This document shows, piece after piece, positions 60,052 through 64,000 of a stretch of DNA of 64,000 nt (position 1 is its first letter; each line of letters opens with the position of its first letter). Below the pieces are notes generated by a model. The model did no database searches. It was not told where the DNA came from and saw only the letters and a list, made by a program, of their open reading frames with translations. Where the stretch lies: assembly GCF_021117275.1 (NCBI RefSeq), contig NZ_CP088245.1, forward strand, positions 2,145,501 to 2,209,500. Reading direction: 5' to 3'. Origin of the DNA: Metabacillus sp. B2-18. Its GTDB lineage: Bacteria > Bacillota > Bacilli > Bacillales > Bacillaceae. Position numbers and translations under genes: made by a program.

Positions 60052-60938
60052 ATGAAAACAGTAAAAGTTTATCATTATGAGCATTCAGTTCACAACCGAA
60101 CAAAGGGAACCCGGCAGGCTTTGTGTTAAATGGGGAAGATTTTACAGAAGAAGAAATGGTGCAAATCGTTGCAAAAGTTGGTTTTAATGAAACAACCTTT
60201 CTATACCCATCTAGTGTGGCAGATCTTAGATTACGATATTTTACACCAGGGCACGAAATGAATTTATGCGGTCATGCCACAATGGCGTCAATCTATGCAT
60301 TAAATAAAATGGATTTACTTCCGCCAAAAGATCATTTAATGATTGAAACAAAAGCAGGAGTTTTACCTATAAAAGTTCTTTCAAAGGATGAAGATGTAGA
60401 AATTTCAATGAAACAAGCTGCACCTCAATTTATCGAATTTAAAGGTTCTCACGATGATTTAGCTAAGTCAATCAATATAGATGCTAAGGATATTGATAAT
60501 GATTTACCAGTGGTGTATGGTAGTACAGGAATTTGGACACTGCTAGTACCAATTAAAAATCTTGAAGCCTTTCATAAAATGAAACCAACTACCAAATTGT
60601 TCCCAACTATTTTAAAAGAAATGCCAAAAGCATCCATCCATCCTTTTTCTCTTGAAACCTATGAACCTACTGCTGATATGCATGCTCGTCATTTTTCATC
60701 TCCATATTCCGGAACGATTGAAGACCCTGTAACAGGTACGGCAACAGGAGTCATGGGAGCCTATTATGCCAGATATATTGATAAGTTAAGTGATCAACTT
60801 GTACTGTTAGTTGAACAAGGACAGGAAATGGATAAAGATGGGCGAGTCCATGTTACAGTAACAAAAAATCACGATTCCCATGAAGTTGAGATCACTGGGA
60901 CAGCTAGATTTGTAAAAGAATTTGATATTGTTATTTAA
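60052..60938 (+). pseudogene. PhzF-family isomerase gene with a one-base deletion
   Basis: ATG 60052 opens MKTVKVYHYE and the sequence then shifts: the family continues AFSSQPNKGNPAGFVLNGED, which needs one more G at about 60081 (GAGCATTC in place of GAGGCATTC). After the shift a long normal PhzF frame runs to 60938 (GHEMNLCGHATMASI and PYSGTIEDPVTGTATGVMG with catalytic features). A full protein would be about 295 residues. The frame starting at 60123 would lack the catalytic N-terminal Glu region. Confidence 0.78.
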
Positions 60939-61060
60939 TTGGATTGTTGGAAATTAGTAACGTTACAAAGTACTTAGTACTAAAATGATAAAGAATAAAA
61001 TTAGAAACATTTTATCATCACATGCATATAGTAGAAGAACTTCATTTAAGGGTGTGAACA

Positions 61061-61213
61061 ATGGATCATCGACAAACTGTTGAGTTGGTTGAGGAGCTTT
61101 TGCAGTCACGTATTAATGAAATCCTTCTAAAGAATGAAGCAGAGTATTTCGATAAACTTCCAGGACTGGTAGAAGCATTGAAAATGATTAAAGAACGATT
61201 TTCAAACATATAG
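61061..61213 (+). CDS. 50-residue hypothetical helical protein
   Basis: MDHRQTVELVEELLQSRINE followed by YFDKLPGLVEALKMIKERF; a helical, acidic pattern with no membrane segment. AAGGGTG lies 8 bases before ATG 61061, and a GC-rich terminator starts 3-5 bases after the stop. No family is recognised. A monocistronic small gene. Confidence 0.6.
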   Translation: MDHRQTVELVEELLQSRINEILLKNEAEYFDKLPGLVEALKMIKERFSNI

Positions 61214-61216
61214 GAT

Positions 61217-61246
61217 TGTCCAGGGCCAATGAAGGCCCTTTATTTA
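61217..61246 (+). terminator. Terminator after the 50-residue gene
   Basis: CAGGGCC and GGCCCT arms with a 6-base loop, then TTTATTT. Confidence 0.85.
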
Positions 61247-61313
61247 TGAAAACATTTACATAATTAAATAGATTGCTAAATTTAGTTAATTGTAGAAAAA
61301 TAGAGGGAGAAAC

Positions 61314-62498
61314 GTGTTGAGAGGAGATAAACACTTGAACGAATTACATACCAGATTGCACCCTTTATTAAAAAACTTTACGGAAAAGGGACCATCAGGC
61401 TGTTCCCTTCAGGTTATGCATCAAGGAAATACAATCTATAAAGATTATGTTGGTTTTGCTAATAAAGAAGATAAAATTGCGATAGATGAAGATACGATTT
61501 TTCGCATATATTCCATGACTAAGGTTGTCACGTGTACAGCAGCACTTATGCTATATGAGCGAGGTCTTTTTTTATTAAACGACCCACTTGAAAAATACTT
61601 ACCAGAATTTAAAAATATGAAGGTATATCATAAAGATGATTCCGGCAAGGTTACTGTAATACCAGCATCAAGATCGATCTTAGTAAAAGATTTATTTACA
61701 ATGACTTCTGGGCTTACGTATGGTGGAGAAGCAAATGAAACCGAAAAACATGTTGCTAAAACGTTTCAGCAATTACAAGAAAAGGGTGAAAAATTAACAA
61801 ATCGCCGTCTATCAGAAGTACTTGCTACCATTCCACTTGCCTTTCAACCCGGAGCCCACTGGTATTACGGTCTAAGCCATGATGTGTTAGGGGCATTGAT
61901 TGAAGTTCTAACAGGAAAAACACTAGGACAGTTTTTTCAAGACGAAATCTTCACTCCACTCGCAATGAAGGATACATTTTTTAGAATCCCTGATAACAAA
62001 AAGCATCGATTTGCAGTTCTCTATAATCGTAATGAAGATGGATCTCTGACTAAAAATGAAAAAATGGACGTTCAATTTGAACCATTATCAGAGCTTGAAT
62101 CTGGTGGTGGTGGTTTATTGTCAACATTAGGAGATTACAGCCGTTTTGCTCATATGCTTGCTAACGGTGGAGAATTTGAGGGAGTGAAAGTTATTGGAGA
62201 AAAAACAATTTCTTTTATGACAAAAAATCAACTAAATGATGAACAAGCTACAACATACAATTGGGACTATTTAGCCGGATACGGCTACGGACTCGGTGTT
62301 CGGACTATGATGGATTCGGCACAAGGTGGAAGCAATGGCTCGGAAGGGGAATTTGGATGGTCAGGATTAGCCGGTACGTGGGTATTGATTGATCCTCAAG
62401 AAAAGCTATCAGCTGTATATATGCAGCAAATGATACCAAACTTTGAAGCTTACCATCAGCCTAGGTTGCGAAATGTGATTTATGGAGCAGTAAAGTAA
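61314..62498 (+). CDS. Class C beta-lactamase-like serine hydrolase (EstB-type)
   Basis: A 394-residue hydrolase of the beta-lactamase/transpeptidase fold. Motifs: S-x-x-K in FRIYSMTKVVTCTAAL, WYYGLSHDVLGALIE for the Tyr motif, and WSGLAGTWVLIDP late, as in EstB-type esterases. No signal peptide, so it is cytoplasmic. Two starts are possible: GTG 61314 (GAGGGAGA upstream) and TTG 61335 (AGAGGAGA upstream); the second gives LNELHTRLHPLL as the N-terminus. A strong terminator follows. Confidence 0.83.
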   Translation: MLRGDKHLNELHTRLHPLLKNFTEKGPSGCSLQVMHQGNTIYKDYVGFANKEDKIAIDEDTIFRIYSMTKVVTCTAALMLYERGLFLLNDPLEKYLPEFKNMKVYHKDDSGKVTVIPASRSILVKDLFTMTSGLTYGGEANETEKHVAKTFQQLQEKGEKLTNRRLSEVLATIPLAFQPGAHWYYGLSHDVLGALIEVLTGKTLGQFFQDEIFTPLAMKDTFFRIPDNKKHRFAVLYNRNEDGSLTKNEKMDVQFEPLSELESGGGGLLSTLGDYSRFAHMLANGGEFEGVKVIGEKTISFMTKNQLNDEQATTYNWDYLAGYGYGLGVRTMMDSAQGGSNGSEGEFGWSGLAGTWVLIDPQEKLSAVYMQQMIPNFEAYHQPRLRNVIYGAVK

Positions 62499-62505
62499 AG
62501 TAGCC

Positions 62506-62544
62506 TGTAATCGAATCTGATTACAGGCCTTTTCGGTTATTAAA
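62506..62544 (+). terminator. Terminator after the EstB-type gene
   Basis: AGCCTGTAATC and GATTACAGGC arms with a 6-base loop, then CTTTT. Confidence 0.85.
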
Positions 62545-62682
62545 GTTTTTGAAAAAGTAATAACTTAACCTGATATGACATTTACCTCTACCTTTCTTAA
62601 ATTAATTCTGATATAAAAAAAGCTATATTGTAAAGTTAAAAACTGCTAAAATAGAATTTATATAAAAAAATCCCAAATTTTG

Positions 62683-62712
62683 TTGACAGTACATATAAAA
62701 CTGATTTATGAT
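62683..62712 (+). promoter_or_regulatory. Sigma-A promoter of the solute-binding protein gene
   Basis: TTGACA at 62683-62688, an 18-base spacer, TATGAT at 62707-62712. A Zur-box-like dyad begins 3 bases further on, over the expected start of transcription. Confidence 0.7.
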
Positions 62713-62714
62713 AC

Positions 62715-62735
62715 AAAGCGTAACAATTACGATTT
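62715..62735. promoter_or_regulatory. Zur-box-like operator 1
   Basis: GCGTAACAATTACGATTT fits the B. subtilis Zur box core (TCGTAATNATTACGA) except two positions; CGTAA-CAA-TTACG is a perfect dyad. Position over the transcription start suits repression when zinc is plentiful. Confidence 0.65.
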
Positions 62736-62782
62736 ATGTCATATAACTTTAAATAATCTACATAAAAATAATTTTGCTAATT

Positions 62783-62803
62783 AAATCGTAACAATTTCGT
62801 TTA
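62783..62803. promoter_or_regulatory. Zur-box-like operator 2
   Basis: AAATCGTAACAATTTCGTTT, a weaker copy of the same dyad 68 bases downstream of the first, in the leader before ATG 62830. Confidence 0.5.
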
Positions 62804-62829
62804 ATGTACATAACGTGAGGAGATGTTTT

Positions 62830-64000
62830 ATGAAAACTACATTTTTGTCTATCATTATTGGAATCGTATTAATGCTGTCAGCATGCTCTAACTCAAGCAC
62901 TAATAGTAAGGAAGCAGCAAACGAAGCCGAAGAAAAATCATTAACTTTTTTGTTTAATTTTCCTACAAGCACTCTTGATCCACACAAAGACGATAATAGT
63001 ACAACAGTACGAGCTGGAATCACTGAAACTTTAGTCAAGTTAAATGAAGATTTGGAGCTTGAACCTTGGCTTGCAATTGAGTGGAAAGCAATTGATGAAT
63101 TAACATGGTCATTTACCGTTCAGGACGGAGTACTGTTTCAAGACGGAACAAAATTAGATGCAGAAGCTGTGAAACAATCGTTTGAGCGTGGAATCAACGT
63201 TAGTGAATCAATGAAAGCAGCTTTAAAGCTAGAGTCAGTCTCAACTGAAGGAAATTCAGTTATTTTTAAAACAACACAACCTCTACCAGCTTTTCCTTCT
63301 GAATTAACACATCCGCATACGTCAATTGTTAAGGTAGAAGATGATGAGAAATTGAGAACTGCCCCAATAGGAACAGGACCTTTTGTTGTTGATACATTTG
63401 ATTCAGAGGTAAAGGTAGAGCTTACTAAAAATACTTCGTATTGGAATGGAGAACCAAAACTTGATAAAGTAACATTTGGTTTTAATTCAGATGCGAATGC
63501 AAGGGCTATGGCTCTTCAATCTGGGGAAGCGGATATCATTTATTATCTACCTTCTGAATTAGCCACCTCTTTAAAGAGTGATGAAAATATTGTAGTAGAA
63601 TCTGTGAGTAGTTTACGTACACATTTTATTTCCTATAACATGAACAGCTCTGAAGGTGCCGATGAAAAAGTCCGTCAAGCTTTGGATTCCTTATTTGATC
63701 GTGACGCAGTTGCCAATGACTTAATGGGAGGAATGGCTGTACCAGCAGGGGGGCCGTTTAATCCTGACTTTCCGTTTAGCATGAAAGCAGATCCCGTTAA
63801 ATATGATCCTAGTCATGCAAAGAAACTGCTTGAAGAAGCTGGTTATAAGGAAGATAAGGGTGTAATGGAGAAAAATGGAGAACCGTTGAAACTAGAGATG
63901 ATTACCTATCAATCAAGACCAGAGCTTCCACTTATAGCACAGATGCTTCAATCGAATGCAAAGGAAATAGGTGTTGAAATCAACATTAAATCTGTTGAAA
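62830..64000 (+). CDS. Nickel/peptide-type ABC solute-binding lipoprotein (partial, runs off the window)
   Basis: 390 codons are present and the frame is open to the end. It has a lipoprotein signal (TFLSIIIGIVLMLSACSNSS, lipobox LSAC) and a family 5 solute-binding domain: STLDPHKDDNSTTVRAGITETLV, DGVLFQDGTKLDAEAVKQSFERG, GTGPFVVDTF and SYNMNSSEGADEKVRQALD. It most resembles NikA/CntA-type proteins for nickel or metal-opine complexes. Two Zur-like operators upstream suggest zinc, for example as a metallophore complex (inference). GAGGAG precedes the ATG. Confidence 0.85.
   Translation, partial: MKTTFLSIIIGIVLMLSACSNSSTNSKEAANEAEEKSLTFLFNFPTSTLDPHKDDNSTTVRAGITETLVKLNEDLELEPWLAIEWKAIDELTWSFTVQDGVLFQDGTKLDAEAVKQSFERGINVSESMKAALKLESVSTEGNSVIFKTTQPLPAFPSELTHPHTSIVKVEDDEKLRTAPIGTGPFVVDTFDSEVKVELTKNTSYWNGEPKLDKVTFGFNSDANARAMALQSGEADIIYYLPSELATSLKSDENIVVESVSSLRTHFISYNMNSSEGADEKVRQALDSLFDRDAVANDLMGGMAVPAGGPFNPDFPFSMKADPVKYDPSHAKKLLEEAGYKEDKGVMEKNGEPLKLEMITYQSRPELPLIAQMLQSNAKEIGVEINIKSVE

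Noticed and set aside
60123..60938. PhzF gene starting at 60123 as an intact CDS
   Set aside because: The upstream frame from ATG 60052 clearly carries the missing N-terminus, so a frameshifted gene is the better description.

Overview
The window is a piece of a low-GC Gram-positive chromosome, most likely from a spore-forming member of the Bacillaceae. This rests on strong AGGAGG-type ribosome sites with ATG/GTG/TTG starts, a spore-type lipoprotein (YhcN/YlaJ), a YjcZ-type small sporulation protein, a SleB/CwlJ-type cell-wall hydrolase, a Bacillus-type long SRP RNA with an Alu domain, and recognisable CcpA (cre), Zur and CsoR operator sequences. I cannot name the species.

Layout. 1-10.5 kb: housekeeping and membrane genes (ABC1 kinase-like protein, DUF2243-CtaG pair, FetAB-type iron exporter, CzcO-like flavoprotein plus DUF523, HAD phosphatase, DUF454, TerC, DUF3231, YjcZ). 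10.7-11.8 kb: a stable-RNA island with tmRNA (tag GKQQNNFAFAA), a shrunken tRNA relic, tRNA-Leu, an unassigned structured stretch, SRP RNA and tRNA-Ala. 11.9-21 kb: small proteins, sporulation lipoprotein, DsbA-like protein, a KatE-type catalase whose catalytic Asn position is changed, an alpha/beta hydrolase and an MFS transporter. 21-27.7 kb: two VOC proteins, a two-component system with a lantibiotic-immunity-type ABC transporter, and a secreted esterase. 27.9-32.6 kb: a sigma-54 activator followed by three palindromic upstream sites, a -24/-12 promoter and an AtuA/AtuA-like/CitMHS operon. 32.6-42.7 kb: ABC-2 exporter, small proteins, ferritin-like/cupin protein, IlvD, SleB-like hydrolase, M20 peptidase and a decayed tautomerase. 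42.8-52.1 kb: the accessory stretch, with four copies of an intergenic palindromic repeat, an IS3/IS150-group element that has split one copy, and an IS1182-type element that has landed in the loop of a hairpin. 52-55.7 kb: a TetR-controlled hydrolase operon with two matching operators. 55.9-59.9 kb: csoR-copZ-copA plus a His-rich anchored protein. 60-64 kb: a frameshifted PhzF gene, a class C beta-lactamase-like hydrolase, and the start of a solute-binding protein gene behind two Zur-box-like sites.

At least five genes carry single-base frameshifts or stops (13.2, 34.9, 42.0, 49.3 and 60.1 kb), plus a SnoaL-like relic at 12.2 kb. Several lie in or beside short repeats, so either real decay or uncorrected assembly indels are possible. 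Several short genes (45-59 codons) with good ribosome sites are listed that a normal length cut-off would miss.
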